64,000 bases of DNA from Mycobacterium sp. Z3061 (GTDB lineage Bacteria > Actinomycetota > Actinomycetes > Mycobacteriales > Mycobacteriaceae), in the NCBI RefSeq assembly GCF_031583025.1, contig NZ_CP134062.1:4154001-4218000 (forward strand). Reading direction: 5' to 3'. The notes under the pieces were generated by a model that made no database searches, was not told the DNA's origin, and was given only the letters and a program-made list of their open reading frames with translations. Position 1 is the stretch's first letter. Each line of letters starts with the position of its first letter. Both the position numbers and the translations under genes were made by a program. Below are positions 1 to 8,846 of this stretch, piece by piece.

Positions 1-753
1 GGCGAACCGTTTCAGATTTGCACACGATCCAAACCCCTGGGTGACCCGGAGTATCCGTTCGCCACTCAGCAAGACCACCAGCGTGGTGGACGGCGGTGTG
101 GTGGTGAGTTCATTAACGCAGGCGGCCTTGAGGCCGATGCCACCGACCGCTTCGCCGGTGCTGGTGGCAAGCGCGAACTCGGACGGCGCATCGACGGCGA
201 ACGCGCCCGAGGTCTGCAGGTCGACTTCCACACCATCCCCGACGTCTTGTGGCTTGTCGTAGATGCACGCGATGTCGACCGAACCGGGTTCAGCGCCCAG
301 AGGTTCGGCGTTCACCGGGCCGCCCATGATGTCTGCGGCCTCGGTCGCGGTCACCCAGTCACACGGCCGGAATGCCGGCGGTTCCGTCGGGTCTACTTCG
401 ACGAGTTCAACGGTGACCGCGTCACGGCGGCCGACCGGCGTTCCGGTCGCGGGCGATACCGCGACGATGCGGTACGTCTTTTCGGCGGGCCGGGCCGGAT
501 GGTTGAGGGGGTCGTGACCATCCGGCGCCACCGACTTGAGCTGGTAGCACTCCAGGACCCCATCCTTGGCCTGATACAGAAGGCGCCCAACGACATTCGG
601 CACCGGGAGGGGCCATGTCTGCGCATCGCAGAGCTGCTGCACGGTTTTCGGTCCCGCAGCCCCCGTCACGGTGGGTCGCGGCACCGGGTGGTGTGCCGAA
701 CAGGCCGCACACACCAGCGCGGCGAGAAGGGCGATCAGTCGGCGCGACGTCAT
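1..753 (-). CDS. Putative secreted lipoprotein (3' end beyond window)
   Basis: The reading frame runs from an ATG at 753 off the left edge, 251 codons visible. The N-terminus is a short arginine-led hydrophobic segment ending in LVCAACS. This looks like a signal peptide with an imperfect lipobox, so a membrane-anchored lipoprotein is likely but not certain. Two cysteine-containing blocks follow (around QQLCDAQTW and RPCDWVTATEA), resembling the C-x-W layout of actinobacterial DUF3558-like lipoproteins; that family link is tentative. It starts 6 bases after the stop of the upstream DUF6636 gene on the same strand, so the two are probably cotranscribed. No catalytic motif is visible and the function is unknown. 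The C-terminus is not in the window. Confidence 0.72.
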   Translation of the reverse strand, partial: MTSRRLIALLAALVCAACSAHHPVPRPTVTGAAGPKTVQQLCDAQTWPLPVPNVVGRLLYQAKDGVLECYQLKSVAPDGHDPLNHPARPAEKTYRIVAVSPATGTPVGRRDAVTVELVEVDPTEPPAFRPCDWVTATEAADIMGGPVNAEPLGAEPGSVDIACIYDKPQDVGDGVEVDLQTSGAFAVDAPSEFALATSTGEAVGGIGLKAACVNELTTTPPSTTLVVLLSGERILRVTQGFGSCANLKRFA

Positions 754-759
754 GGGGCC

Positions 760-1200
760 TCAGCCCAGCTCGTACGATTCCCGCGACACCTGGAAGAAGT
801 GACCCGTGCCGGCGTCGCGGCAGGTGATCCCAGATGGCTCGCTCTCGCACGTGAGAGCACCGGTGGTACGGGATTGGCCGAAGTCGAGCACCGGCCGGTC
901 GCTCGGAGGCATGTGCTGAGTCGCGCAGGCAAAGCCAGGTTGTTCGCCCTCGTTGAGCCTCAACTGATTTGCGGTCGGCGCCAGCGGGCAGCCCCAGATC
1001 GACTGGGTCGGTGCCACCCAGGTGTGATCGGCGATTTCGCATAACGCATGTGGCCTGTCGGCCCCGACCGAGGTGTACATCATGCAGCGGATGTTTCCCG
1101 ACGGTGACTGGAACTCATAGCTCGCGTCGGCATGCGCCGTGCCCGGCACGGCGATCGTCGTCGCGACAGCGGCAAGCGCCAGCGAGGTGAACCTCTTCAT
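760..1200 (-). CDS. Secreted DUF6636-type protein
   Basis: 146 residues with a clear Sec signal peptide (MKRF, then a hydrophobic alanine-rich stretch, then AHA before the mature chain). The mature part begins with the SPSGNIRC motif and ends with the GHFFQVSRESYELG-type tail that I associate with the actinobacterial DUF6636 family. Six cysteines are present and could form three disulfides outside the cytoplasm. It is a clear paralogue of the protein at 4719-5132, which shares the PSGNI-C start, cysteine number and GHFF-VSR tail. It is probably the first gene of a two-gene operon with the lipoprotein downstream. The family's biochemical role is unknown. Confidence 0.85.
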   Translation of the reverse strand: MKRFTSLALAAVATTIAVPGTAHADASYEFQSPSGNIRCMMYTSVGADRPHALCEIADHTWVAPTQSIWGCPLAPTANQLRLNEGEQPGFACATQHMPPSDRPVLDFGQSRTTGALTCESEPSGITCRDAGTGHFFQVSRESYELG

Positions 1201-1338
1201 ACGGCCACTCCTGTCGTCGGGCTCGGCCAGTCAATGTGGTCCGGCTCGCTACCGATCCCAACATCTACGCGACGCGTGCGGCGTTTCTGCGCGATTGCGC
1301 CGATGTAGTGAGCGGCACGAGCGACGATCCTGGCTAAC

Positions 1339-4300
1339 ATGAGCCAAAACGTGGAGCTGACCTGGAACGATTTGGGCATGACCGAGTTGCTGCCGACCGG
1401 CACGGTGACGCTGCTGCTTGCCGACGTGGAAGGCTCCACCCGGTTGTGGGAAACCCAGCCCGAGCAGATGACCGCCGCGCTGGCACAGCTCAACCGCACC
1501 GTCAACCAGACCATCGCCGCCCACGACGGGGTGCGCCCGCTCGAACAGGGCGAAGGCGACAGCTTCGTGGCCGCGTTCTCCCGCGCCTCCGACGCGGTGG
1601 CCTGCGCGCTGGCGATACAGCTGGCTCCGCTCGCCCCGATCCGGGTACGCATCGGCATCCACACCGGCGAGATCCAGCTGCGCGACGACGCCAACTACGC
1701 CGGTCCCACCATCAACCGCACCGCCCGGCTACGCGACCTCGCCCACGGCGGCCAGACCGTGTTGTCGGGCGTGACCGAGTCGCTGGTGATGGACCGCCTG
1801 CCCGACGGCGTGTGGTTCACCGATCTGGGCAGTTACCCGTTGCGCGGCGTGCCGCGCCCCGAACGCGTGGTGCAGCTGTGCCACCCCGACTTGCGCAACG
1901 AGTTCCCGCCGCTGCGGGTCCGCACCGCCGTTGCCGCGCACAATCTTCCGGCTCAACTGACGAGTTTCGTCGGGCGCGCTAACGAGATGGCGGAGCTGCG
2001 GCAGCTCGTGACGAGCAATCGGTTGGTTTCCCTGACCGGCGCCGGGGGCGCCGGCAAGACCCGACTCGCGGTCGAGGTCGCGGCGGGCCTGACCTCCGAA
2101 TTCGGCGACGGGCTGTGGTACGTCGATCTGTCCCCCGTCACCAATCCGCTTCTCGCGCCGGTCACCGTGGCGCGCACGCTGGGACTTATCGACCAACCCG
2201 GATGCTCCCATACGGACCTGGTGGTGAGATTCATTGCGGACAAGCACATGCTGTTGGTTCTCGACAACTGTGAGCACCTGCTCGATGCCTGCGGGAACCT
2301 GGTCGCCGAGTTGTTGACGGCCTGCCCGCAGCTGACCATTCTGACCACCAGCCGTGAACCACTAAGCGTGCCCGGCGAGCTTGGTTGGCGAGTGCCCTCA
2401 CTCGGCATCGCCGACGGGGCCGTCGAGTTGTTCGAAGACCGGGCACGGCGCGCGCGCCCGGATTTCGTTGTGGACGAACAGAATCGCCGCCTTGTCGAAG
2501 ACATCTGTACCCGCCTCGACGGCATGCCGTTGGCGATCGAGTTGGCCGCGGCTCGGATGAGGGCGCTGTCGTTGCAGCAGATCGCCGACAGCCTGCACGA
2601 CCGGTTCCGGCTGCTGACCGGCGGCGCGCGCACGGCCGTGCGCCGACAGCAGACCCTGCGCGCATCGGTCGACTGGTCCCATGCGCTGCTCACCGAACCC
2701 GAGCAGGTGTTGTTTCGCCGGCTGGCGGCCTTCGCCGGCGGATTCGACCTCGACGCCTCCGCGGCCGTCGGGGCGGGCAACGAAGTCGAAAGTTATCAAT
2801 TGCTTGACCAACTCAGCCTGCTGGTCGACAAATCACTGGTCGTCGCCGATGACACCGGCGACGGAATGCGATACCGGTTGCTGGAGACGGTGCGTCAGTA
2901 CGCGCAGGAAAAACTCGGCGAATCCGGCGAGGCCGACCGGGTGCGCACCCGGCACCGTGACTACTACGCGCAGACCGCAGCCGCGAAGGAGGCGCGAGGC
3001 CACTCCTACGATGAGCAGCTGTTGTCTTGGGCGGAGATCGAAATCGACAATTTGCGAGCCGCTTTCGCGTGGAGTCGGGAGAACGGGGAGCTGGAGACGG
3101 CGCTGCAACTCCTAGTGTCGTTGCGGCCGTTATGGTTACGCGGCGGCCGCGCTCAGGAGGCGCTACTCGGGTTGTCCGCAATCCTGGCCGAGGATCACTC
3201 GCAACTGCCACCCGCGGTGTGGGCGGGCGCGGTGGCGCGTTACGCCATTCTGGCTGCGTGGGTCGGATTTCCAATGGAGTTGAGCCGGGCACAGGAGGCG
3301 CTGGCGGTCGCGCGCGACATCGGCGATCCCGCACTGCTCAGGAAGGCCCTGCACGGCTGCGGAATGATCGCGCTCTATGCGGCGGGCGCGGCCGAGCCCT
3401 ACCTCACCGAAGCGGTCGAGTTGGCCCGCGCAGCCGACGATCAGTGGAGTCTGTGCGAAATCTACAGCGCCCAGGGGGTCGCCGCTGTGATGGCCGGGCA
3501 ACCGGGTCTGGCGATCCCGGCCAACGAACAAGCACGTCAACTCGCCGATGCGATCGGCGACAAGTTCTTCTCACAGAACTGCCGTGCGTGGCAGTCCGTC
3601 GCCTTGACACTGCACGGCGACCCCGCCCGCGGCATCGAGATTTCCGAGTCCATGACCCGCGAAGCCGAGGCCGCCGGAGACCCGATTACGACGGCTTTCG
3701 GCTATGTCACCCTCGGTCAGGCGCTGGCCTACCACGGCCGGCCGGAAGCGTCTCACGCGGCGGCGCAGGCTGCGCTGGACACAGCCGACGCGATGGGTGC
3801 CGATTTCGACGACGCGATGTATGCGGTATTGGCCTCTGCCGCCCTCGCGGCCGGCGACGCCGCGGCGGCCCGGGCTGCGGCCGAAATGGCCTATCGACAG
3901 AGCAATCCCATGCGCGAATTGTTCACCAAATGCATCACACCGATGGCTGAAGCGTTGCAAGCCTGCGGGGATCTGCAGGCCGCCCGGCGCTCAGCGGACG
4001 AAACTCTGGCGGTGGTGCCGGGCTGCTATCGCATGCTGGCTCTGTTGGCACGAGCCAATATTGCTCTGGCACAAGGTGAACCAGAACAGGCCGAACGCGA
4101 CGCCCAGGAAGCCCTGACCGTTGCCGCGAATACCCAGGCCTTCATACGGGTGGACGACATTCTGGAGTGCCTCGCCATCCTTGCGGCCGCCGAAGCAAAT
4201 CACGCGTACGCGGTACGCCTGTTGGGTGCCGCCGACGCGCAGCGGCGACGCATCGGGCACCCACGCTTTCCCATGTACCAGGGCGACTTCGACACTGCGG

Positions 4301-4617
4301 TGGCCTCGGCCCGGGAGGCTCTGCCACCCGACGATTTTGAAACCTGGTGGGCGGAGGGCGCCGCGCTGTCCCTCGACGAGGCGACCGCGTACGCGCAACG
4401 CGGACGCGGCGAACGCAAGCGTCCGTCGAGCGGCTGGGGCTCGTTGACACCGATGGAGCTTGACGTGGTGCGCCTGGTTCAGGAAGGGCTGGGCAACAGG
4501 GACATTGGTTCGCGGCTGTTCATCTCACCGCGGACGGTGCAGACGCACCTGACGCACGTGTACGCCAAGCTCGGGGTGACGTCGCGTGTCCAACTCGCCC
4601 AGCAAGCGGGTCGCTAA
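1339..4617 (+). CDS. Multidomain LuxR-family regulator with N-terminal cyclase-like domain and AAA/NB-ARC ATPase
   Basis: 1092 residues, in the size range and architecture of M. tuberculosis Rv1358 and Rv2488c. Residues about 17-190 form a class III nucleotide cyclase homology domain: ADVEGSTRLWE holds a metal-binding Asp, EGDSFVAAF the second Asp, and NRTARL the transition-state Asn and Arg. The position where adenylate cyclases usually have a substrate-selecting Lys looks like Gln, so cyclase activity is doubtful. An NB-ARC-type ATPase follows, with Walker A GAGGAGKT near residues 234-241 and Walker B LLVLDN near 305. The long helical middle fits TPR-like repeats. The C-terminal ~60 residues are a GerE/LuxR helix-turn-helix (SPRTVQTHLTHVYAKLGV). 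Likely a large ATP-dependent transcription activator. The ligand and targets are not evident. Confidence 0.92.
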   Translation: MSQNVELTWNDLGMTELLPTGTVTLLLADVEGSTRLWETQPEQMTAALAQLNRTVNQTIAAHDGVRPLEQGEGDSFVAAFSRASDAVACALAIQLAPLAPIRVRIGIHTGEIQLRDDANYAGPTINRTARLRDLAHGGQTVLSGVTESLVMDRLPDGVWFTDLGSYPLRGVPRPERVVQLCHPDLRNEFPPLRVRTAVAAHNLPAQLTSFVGRANEMAELRQLVTSNRLVSLTGAGGAGKTRLAVEVAAGLTSEFGDGLWYVDLSPVTNPLLAPVTVARTLGLIDQPGCSHTDLVVRFIADKHMLLVLDNCEHLLDACGNLVAELLTACPQLTILTTSREPLSVPGELGWRVPSLGIADGAVELFEDRARRARPDFVVDEQNRRLVEDICTRLDGMPLAIELAAARMRALSLQQIADSLHDRFRLLTGGARTAVRRQQTLRASVDWSHALLTEPEQVLFRRLAAFAGGFDLDASAAVGAGNEVESYQLLDQLSLLVDKSLVVADDTGDGMRYRLLETVRQYAQEKLGESGEADRVRTRHRDYYAQTAAAKEARGHSYDEQLLSWAEIEIDNLRAAFAWSRENGELETALQLLVSLRPLWLRGGRAQEALLGLSAILAEDHSQLPPAVWAGAVARYAILAAWVGFPMELSRAQEALAVARDIGDPALLRKALHGCGMIALYAAGAAEPYLTEAVELARAADDQWSLCEIYSAQGVAAVMAGQPGLAIPANEQARQLADAIGDKFFSQNCRAWQSVALTLHGDPARGIEISESMTREAEAAGDPITTAFGYVTLGQALAYHGRPEASHAAAQAALDTADAMGADFDDAMYAVLASAALAAGDAAAARAAAEMAYRQSNPMRELFTKCITPMAEALQACGDLQAARRSADETLAVVPGCYRMLALLARANIALAQGEPEQAERDAQEALTVAANTQAFIRVDDILECLAILAAAEANHAYAVRLLGAADAQRRRIGHPRFPMYQGDFDTAVASAREALPPDDFETWWAEGAALSLDEATAYAQRGRGERKRPSSGWGSLTPMELDVVRLVQEGLGNRDIGSRLFISPRTVQTHLTHVYAKLGVTSRVQLAQQAGR

Positions 4618-4622
4618 CCAGC

Positions 4623-4682
4623 GCGAGCAGACGTGAAATCACCGTGGAGCGTCCGTTCCAGGATGATTTTGCGTCTGTTCGC
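4623..4682. repeat. Imperfect inverted repeat (GCGAGCAGAC family), copy 1
   Basis: The left arm at 4623-4641 starts GCGAGCAGACGTGAAATCA. The right arm at 4664-4682 is TGATTTTGCGTCTGTTCGC, and the arms pair with about three mismatches. It begins 5 bases after the LuxR-type gene stop, so it could act as a transcription terminator. The arm sequence recurs at 5135-5200, so it is also a dispersed repeat. Confidence 0.75.
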
Positions 4683-4718
4683 CCAGCCAGGCCGCGCCGA
4701 AGGTGCTATGACCACACC

Positions 4719-5132
4719 ATGCGAATCCTCATGCTCGCGCCTGTTGCGGCAGCTGCCGCCCTCGCGCTTCCGGCCACGGCGCACGCCGACCCACAGAACT
4801 TCCGCACCCCGTCGGGCAACATCGTCTGCACACTGGACAGCTCCGGCGCGGCGTGCGATATCAACGAGTACACCTACACCCCGCCGCCACCGCCGGAGTG
4901 CGCCCAGCACATCGCGTGGGGCAACCGCTTCGTTCTCGACGTAGGCAAGCCCGCTGCGATTCATTGCCACGGCGACACGTTGGCCGTACCGGGCGAACGG
5001 ACCCTGAACTACGGCCAGACCGCGTCAGCCGGAACCCTCAGCTGCATCAGCCAGGAGTCCGGCGTGAAGTGCACTGACAGCAGCAGCGGGCACTTCTTCG
5101 AGGTCTCCCGAGACGCCTTCAAGCTCGGCTGA
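4719..5132 (+). CDS. Secreted DUF6636-type protein
   Basis: 137 residues from the ATG at 4719 (MRILML). A longer in-frame start at 4644 would add a non-signal-like leader that lies over the inverted repeat, so it was not chosen. There is a signal peptide ending in AHA-DP, then a FRTPSGNIVC start motif, six cysteines, a short proline run (YTPPPPPEC) and the GHFFEVSRDAFKLG tail. It is a paralogue of the gene at 760-1200, and the pair brackets the LuxR-type regulator. It stands alone between two hairpin repeats, suggesting its own transcription unit. Predicted to be exported and disulfide-bonded; function unknown. Confidence 0.86.
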   Translation: MRILMLAPVAAAAALALPATAHADPQNFRTPSGNIVCTLDSSGAACDINEYTYTPPPPPECAQHIAWGNRFVLDVGKPAAIHCHGDTLAVPGERTLNYGQTASAGTLSCISQESGVKCTDSSSGHFFEVSRDAFKLG

Positions 5133-5134
5133 CC

Positions 5135-5200
5135 CTCGCGAGCAGACACTAACTCGCACAATTTTGCGCCTCAGTGTGCGAGTTTGTGTCTGTTCGCGGG
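5135..5200. repeat. Imperfect inverted repeat (GCGAGCAGAC family), copy 2, possible bidirectional terminator
   Basis: The 26-base arms at 5135-5160 and 5175-5200 pair with about three mismatches around a 14-base loop. The left arm contains GCGAGCAGACACTAACTCG and the right arm contains TGTGCGAGTTTGTGTCTG. It lies exactly between two convergent genes (DUF6636 on the plus strand, mazF on the minus strand), as expected for a two-way terminator. Confidence 0.78.
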
Positions 5201-5207
5201 TCGACGG

Positions 5208-5555
5208 TCACAGGTCGAGGTGCAGCCGGAGCGCATCGTCGAGTTGCGAAAGCTCGGTCGCGGAGATGCGGCCGAGCCGACGCCGGAACCGTTCGGCCGC
5301 AACGGATCTGATCTGCTCGGCCTGGGCCTTGGAATCGACCGCCAAACCCGTTGCGCCGGCGGTCAGCAGGACCTGGAACGGATAGGCGGTGGCGACATTG
5401 CTCGTCACCGGCACGACCGTCACAACCCCACGCCCCAGTCGGGATGCGGTCGCATTGGCCCGATCATTGCTGACGATGACTGCCGGACGAACCTTGTTCG
5501 CCTCGCTGCCGCGAACTGGGTTGAAGTCGACCTGCCAAACCTCACCGCGCAGCAT
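5208..5555 (-). CDS. mazF: MazF-family endoribonuclease toxin
   Basis: 115 residues from ATG 5555. It begins [18 protein letters not shown], the standard MazF/PemK N-terminus, with [14 protein letters not shown], the typical core strand, and [10 protein letters not shown] downstream. Length is normal for the family. The start overlaps the antitoxin gene by 14 bases, so translation is probably coupled. MazF toxins cleave single-stranded RNA at short sequences, and the antitoxin blocks the active site. It resembles the M. tuberculosis MazF6 group (Rv1102c) in length and RHH-type partner, but the exact subtype is not certain from the sequence alone. Confidence 0.93.
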   Translation of the reverse strand: MLRGEVWQVDFNPVRGSEANKVRPAVIVSNDRANATASRLGRGVVTVVPVTSNVATAYPFQVLLTAGATGLAVDSKAQAEQIRSVAAERFRRRLGRISATELSQLDDALRLHLDL

Positions 5556-5769
5556 CGCCCAGCCCGTCCCCGGTGGCGTCATCCCAGAGCTTGCTGTCGC
5601 CCGCCGACCACTCCGCCCAGGCTTTGCCGTAGTCCTCTTCGAGCGACGGGTGGCGCAGCATGCGAATCGCCCGCTGAACCGCGGCTGATCGCGAAGGCAA
5701 CCCCGTGCGTTGCATGTACTCGTCCAACACGCGGACATCGTCCTCGGACAGGCTGACACTCAACTTCAT
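5542..5769 (-). CDS. mazE: MazE-like ribbon-helix-helix antitoxin
   Basis: 75 residues starting [19 protein letters not shown]. This is a ribbon-helix-helix DNA-binding N-terminus followed by [12 protein letters not shown], with an acidic, tryptophan-containing C-terminal tail ([11 protein letters not shown], then DSKLWDD) of the kind that wraps the toxin. It sits upstream of and overlaps mazF. Antitoxins of this type usually repress their own operon, and a palindrome lies directly upstream at 5779-5801. An intact toxin-antitoxin pair is expected. Confidence 0.92.
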   Translation of the reverse strand: MKLSVSLSEDDVRVLDEYMQRTGLPSRSAAVQRAIRMLRHPSLEEDYGKAWAEWSAGDSKLWDDATGDGLGDAAR

Positions 5770-5778
5770 CCGACAATG

Positions 5779-5801
5779 CTACCCGGGTACTACCGGGGTA
5801 G
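5779..5801. promoter_or_regulatory. Palindromic candidate operator of mazEF
   Basis: CTACCC at 5779-5784 and GGGTAG at 5796-5801 are inverted. The inner TACCCGGGTA (5780-5789) is a perfect palindrome. It begins 10 bases upstream of the mazE start codon, where autorepressor binding is usual. Function is inferred from position. Confidence 0.6.
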
Positions 5802-5975
5802 GAATACACATGAGCCAGCTACCGGACCCAAGATCCCGCGCGGTTTGCCAAAATGGTTAACGGACGGCAAACGCGCAGCTAACCTGGCGCGACGGCGGGC
5901 CCAGTGAAATGCTGTGACTGGTCACAGGTGCTCGCGTTACAGTCGGGCCAGCGGTGACGGTTGTGGGAGGCGTTG

Positions 5976-7913
5976 TTGCAGGAGACTTCGTTCGGTAAAT
6001 ACCGGCTCATCGAGTTGATGGGCCGGGGCGGCATGGGCGAAGTATGGCGCGCCTATGACGCCGACACCGACCGTGTCGTCGCGCTGAAGATCCTGCCCTC
6101 CGCCGTTTCCAACGACGAGGTGTTCCAGCAACGTTTCCGGCGCGAGGCACACGCCACCGCGCGGCTCAACAGCCCCCATCTGATCCCCATCCACACCTAC
6201 GGCGAGATCAACGGCCGGTTGTTCGTGGACATGCGACTGATCGAGGGCTATGACCTGCAGGCGGTCCTGAACCAGGGACCGCTGTCGCCGGCCCGAGCGG
6301 TAGCCATCATCGACCAGGTCGCCAAGGGCCTGCATGCCGCGCACCGGGAGCGCCTCCTGCATCGCGACGTCAAGCCGTCGAACGTCCTGCTCGACCATGA
6401 CGACTTCGCGTACCTGATCGACTTCGGCATCGCCCGCGCCGCGGACGACCTGTCGCTGACGGCGACCGGGAACTTCATCGGGACCTACCACTACATGGCC
6501 CCGGAACGGTTCACCGCGGAAACGGTGGACTCCCGCTCGGACATCTACTCGCTGGCTTGCGTGCTCTACGAGTGCCTGACGGCGCAGTCGCCGTTTCCCG
6601 GTGACACGCTGCAGGAGCAGATCACCGGCCACCGCATGGCACCGCCGCCGCGAGCGTCCAACACCAATCCGGACATTCCGGCGAGCCTGGACATGGTCAT
6701 CGCGCGCGGCATGGCCAAAAACCCGGGCGACAGATACGACACGGCTATCGAACTCGCGCGCGACGCCCACAGCGCGCTCACCGCGACGACGGTGACTCCG
6801 ACCATCAGGATGCAGCCGGCCCCTGCCGCCTACACCAATCCGCTGCCCCGCCCCGACACCAATTGGCGCCAACCCCCGCAGCCGCCTCCGCCGCCGCGGC
6901 AGCCGCCGCCCCCGCAACCACCGCCGCAACAACAACGGCCGACGCCGCCCCCGCCGCCCCCGCAGAACGTGCATCCGACGATGGCGCGGCCGGTCGTCGT
7001 CCCCCAGCCGGAACCGGTTATTCCACGGCCGGCCGCGGTGCCGCCAGCGCCGGCCCGTCCGTGGTGGCGCCGGAAGGCCGTCGCCGTGGGTGCCGTGCTC
7101 GCGGTGATCATGACCGTGGTTGCCGTTGTGCTGCTGGGCAACTCGGGGTCGAAGAGCGACTACGAACAAGTCACACTGCCGTTTTCCGGTCTGCGTGACC
7201 CGCAAGGTTTGTCGGTGGACATCGGCGGGACGGTGTATGTCGCTGACACCGAACACAATCGAATCCTGGCGCTGTTCGCCGGCGCCACCGAGCCCCACAC
7301 GCTGCCGTTCGACGGCCTGAATCTGCCGACCGGCGTGACCGCCGACAACACCGGCACCGTCTACGTCAACGACGCCGGCAACAAGCGGGTGCTGGTGCTG
7401 CGGCCGGGTTCGCAAACCCAAGAGGTACTGCCGTTTACCGACCTGGTCAATCCCACCGGGCTGACGGTGGACAGCAGCCGCACGGTCTACGTCGCCGACA
7501 CCGGCAGGAACCACGTGGTGGCGCTGCCCGCGGGTTCGACCACCATCAGCGAGGTGCCGTTCACCGGCCTGAACAATCCGACGGGCCTGGTGGTCACCGG
7601 CAACGGCACCGTGTACGTGGCCGACGGCGGCAACAACCGGGTGCTGATTCTGCCGGTGGAGACGAAAAAGCAAGCGGAACTTCCTTTTTCGGGCTTGAAA
7701 CAACCCGGTGGCCTGACACTCGACTCTAAAGGCAACGTCTTCCTGAACGACACAGGGCACAACCGCACGCTGAAACTCGCGGTGGGATCCTCGACTCAGG
7801 AGGAGTTGCCCTTCACCGGCCTCGACTATCCGTGGGGCTTGTCGGTCGACAACAGCGGCACCGTGTACGTCGGTGGGCGCAACGACAAGATTGTGGCGTT
7901 GCGGCACAAATAA
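5976..7913 (+). CDS. Transmembrane Ser/Thr protein kinase with extracellular NHL beta-propeller (PknD-like)
   Basis: About 645 residues. I chose TTG 5976 because GGGAGG lies 5 bases upstream; the frame is open from TTG 5961. The kinase domain has GRGGMGEVWRAYD (P-loop), HRDVKPSN (catalytic loop near residue 129), DFGIARA and MAPERF. A proline/glutamine-rich juxtamembrane linker follows, then one membrane helix near residues 368-390. The outer region has six NHL-type blades, each with the pattern P-x-G-L/V-x-V-D followed by VYVAD or VYVND. This is the architecture of M. tuberculosis PknD, whose six-bladed propeller is a sensor. Identity as the pknD orthologue is not established because the neighbours differ. 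A second kinase with another sensor lies 0.9 kb downstream. Confidence 0.93.
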   Translation: MQETSFGKYRLIELMGRGGMGEVWRAYDADTDRVVALKILPSAVSNDEVFQQRFRREAHATARLNSPHLIPIHTYGEINGRLFVDMRLIEGYDLQAVLNQGPLSPARAVAIIDQVAKGLHAAHRERLLHRDVKPSNVLLDHDDFAYLIDFGIARAADDLSLTATGNFIGTYHYMAPERFTAETVDSRSDIYSLACVLYECLTAQSPFPGDTLQEQITGHRMAPPPRASNTNPDIPASLDMVIARGMAKNPGDRYDTAIELARDAHSALTATTVTPTIRMQPAPAAYTNPLPRPDTNWRQPPQPPPPPRQPPPPQPPPQQQRPTPPPPPPQNVHPTMARPVVVPQPEPVIPRPAAVPPAPARPWWRRKAVAVGAVLAVIMTVVAVVLLGNSGSKSDYEQVTLPFSGLRDPQGLSVDIGGTVYVADTEHNRILALFAGATEPHTLPFDGLNLPTGVTADNTGTVYVNDAGNKRVLVLRPGSQTQEVLPFTDLVNPTGLTVDSSRTVYVADTGRNHVVALPAGSTTISEVPFTGLNNPTGLVVTGNGTVYVADGGNNRVLILPVETKKQAELPFSGLKQPGGLTLDSKGNVFLNDTGHNRTLKLAVGSSTQEELPFTGLDYPWGLSVDNSGTVYVGGRNDKIVALRHK

Positions 7914-7979
7914 ACTGGCTCAGCCGCCCAGGTAACAACCTGGACCGTCATGACCCTCCCTTCGACAGGGCCGCAGCTG

Positions 7980-8540
7980 TCAACTCGCCTTGCGCGCCAG
8001 CTTGTTGCCGAACCCGGAGATCATCTGGCTGGGACGTTGCTGCTCGCCCTGCTGCGCACCCAGAAGGAGGATCGTCCCGGTAAGGACCGGCAGCGCCCAC
8101 TGCAGGTACCGGAGTTGCTTTTGGGCGGTCGCGGCTTGGTCCGGGGTTGACGACGACGGCTCGGTTGCCCCCTCCGCGGGATGCCCGTCTCCCTGAGCGG
8201 CTTTGGCGCCGAGCGCGCCACTGTAGGCGGTGGCACCGAGGGCGGCTCCGGTGACGGCAAGCTTCGCGGCGGTGTTGGACGTGACGCCACTCTGGTACCT
8301 GGCGCGCTTGCGGTTGTTGTAGAGGATCGCTCCGCCGCCGAGGAGATGAGCGCCGATGGCGGCGGCGTTGACCGGCGCCCACTTCGCCCAGCCGGTGGCC
8401 GAGACCCGGGCGCGGTCCTGGGGGTCGCGAACGGCAGCACTTGCGCCGTTGAGTCCGATCGCTCCCATGAGTGATCCGCCGAACCAGGCGGCCGCGCCGA
8501 GGTCGTGAAGCGAGCGAATGACGGTGCTGCGTGATGGCAT
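7980..8540 (-). CDS. Conserved mycobacterial membrane protein, unknown function
   Basis: 186 residues from ATG 8540, preceded by a GGAAGGA ribosome site. A longer frame from 8699 would add an unlikely arginine- and serine-rich leader. Four hydrophobic segments are visible: DLGAAAWFGGSLMGAIG, VNAAAIGAHLLGGGAI, a long alanine/glycine-rich helix in the centre, and LPVLTGTILLLGAQQG. Between the last two is a soluble acidic/serine stretch. I recognise it only as a type of small integral membrane protein common in mycobacteria. It sits convergent to the first kinase and divergent from the second. No catalytic residues are apparent. Confidence 0.75.
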   Translation of the reverse strand: MPSRSTVIRSLHDLGAAAWFGGSLMGAIGLNGASAAVRDPQDRARVSATGWAKWAPVNAAAIGAHLLGGGAILYNNRKRARYQSGVTSNTAAKLAVTGAALGATAYSGALGAKAAQGDGHPAEGATEPSSSTPDQAATAQKQLRYLQWALPVLTGTILLLGAQQGEQQRPSQMISGFGNKLARKAS

Positions 8541-8846
8541 GGAAAGTCCTTCCGATTGAGGGCGGGACGCGTTTGAGGGGCGCCCGCTTCCCTTGGGGTT
8601 CACAGTTCTGTTGCTTTGAAACCCAACCGTTCTCGTGGATTGGCCGACTTCGCGCCGCGTATCGCTAGTTCGTTTAGCGGAATGATTCGGAGCCGGCATT
8701 GGCGGGCGGTTCGGCGGCCGTGACCCCGGCGGGATGACAAGTGGACTGGGACGTTCTCATGACGGGCCCGATCCATTCCCCGAAAACGCCCGCCTCTTGT
8801 CGGACCTCCATCGCATACTGACGACAGGGAGGAAGGCAGGGTTGCC

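Noticed and set aside
5937..7907. A 656-codon open frame on the minus strand
   Set aside because: It lies fully opposite the kinase gene and has an Arg/His/Gly-rich, motif-free translation, as expected from high-GC antisense frames.
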